Shown here: positions 63,853 through 64,000 of the stretch, one piece after another | Layout of the letters: each line of letters starts with the position of its first letter | How positions within the stretch are numbered: position 1 is the first letter of the stretch | From: Podocnemis expansa | Lineage: Eukaryota; Chordata; Testudines; Podocnemididae | Direction: 5' to 3' | Assembly: GCA_007922195.1 (NCBI GenBank) | Contig: ML682067.1 | Span: forward strand, 9,591,007 to 9,655,006 | Length of the DNA stretch: 64,000 nucleotides | The notes under the pieces: model-generated | The model's database searches: none | What the model saw: only the letters and a program-made list of their open reading frames with translations | Told to the model about the DNA's origin: nothing | Position numbers and translations under genes: made by a program

Positions 63853-64000
63853 GATTTTGATCTGTTCACACATTCTCGCTCTTTGATCAACTGGTGTAAA
63901 TGGACCCTATCTGCCCTCTGAACTGACTTTGCTAACACTTGCTCTCCTCCACCTTGGCATGTGTATATACACCTCTCAACTGTAGTTTCCACTTCATTCA
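63853..64000. other. unassigned right edge
   Basis: No feature recognised. It may continue the interrupted LINE, but I see no matching motif. Confidence 0.35.

Overview
This looks like a window of nuclear DNA from a reptile. I favour a turtle, possibly a softshell, because of the mix of CR1 LINEs, Penelope-like elements (PLEs), a DIRS-type tyrosine-recombinase retrotransposon, Ty3/Gypsy remnants, hAT-type elements and many short TIR elements ending GGCTATGTCTACAC. That species call rests on general knowledge of repeat repertoires and was not searched. I recognise no host exon, tRNA or rRNA gene. The window reads as intergenic DNA or a long intron built from layers of transposons. All protein-coding signals are decayed retroelement domains. 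A 100-base run of N at 32728-32827 is an assembly gap.

Layout. 1-5.3 kb: short TIR elements, a PLE fold-back and a small hAT element in unassigned AT-rich DNA. 5.3-8.6 kb: minus-strand PLE fragment abutting a minus-strand APE-type LINE. 8.6-19.4 kb: sparse relics (hAT, 3-bp-TSD MITEs, CR1, SINE/MIR pieces, one PLE tail). 19.46-28.33 kb: one decayed minus-strand Gypsy element (gag, protease, RT, RNase H, integrase, polypurine tract, 3' LTR) split by at least three insertions. The largest is a MITE that itself carries an inverted pair of PLE copies with a 16-19 bp target duplication. 28.3-32.4 kb: mostly unassigned, with a long direct repeat around a possible LTR. 32.4-38.9 kb: a DIRS-like element on the minus strand with inverted terminal repeats, an internal repeat of the ends, gag and tyrosine-recombinase traces, a solo LTR and a hAT-like insertion. 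40.5-43.6 kb: a CR1 3' half split by a hAT element, a second hAT element holding a third, and a MITE. It meets a second LINE tail to tail, which runs to 44.3 kb.

44.3-64 kb: MITEs, PLE fold-backs, a retroelement promoter and leader with a proline-rich broken ORF (53.0-54.3 kb), a MIR-like SINE, two back-to-back MITE clusters, and an RT fragment of a CR1/L3-type LINE near the right edge.

The most informative content is the insertion order, which can be read from target-site duplications. Two patterns deserve follow-up. First, PLE termini recur as fold-back pairs from about 110 bp to 2.7 kb. Second, the 3-bp-TSD MITE families all seem to be built from palindromic units centred on TCGA. No host gene works with any of this; the functional unit here is the transposon community.
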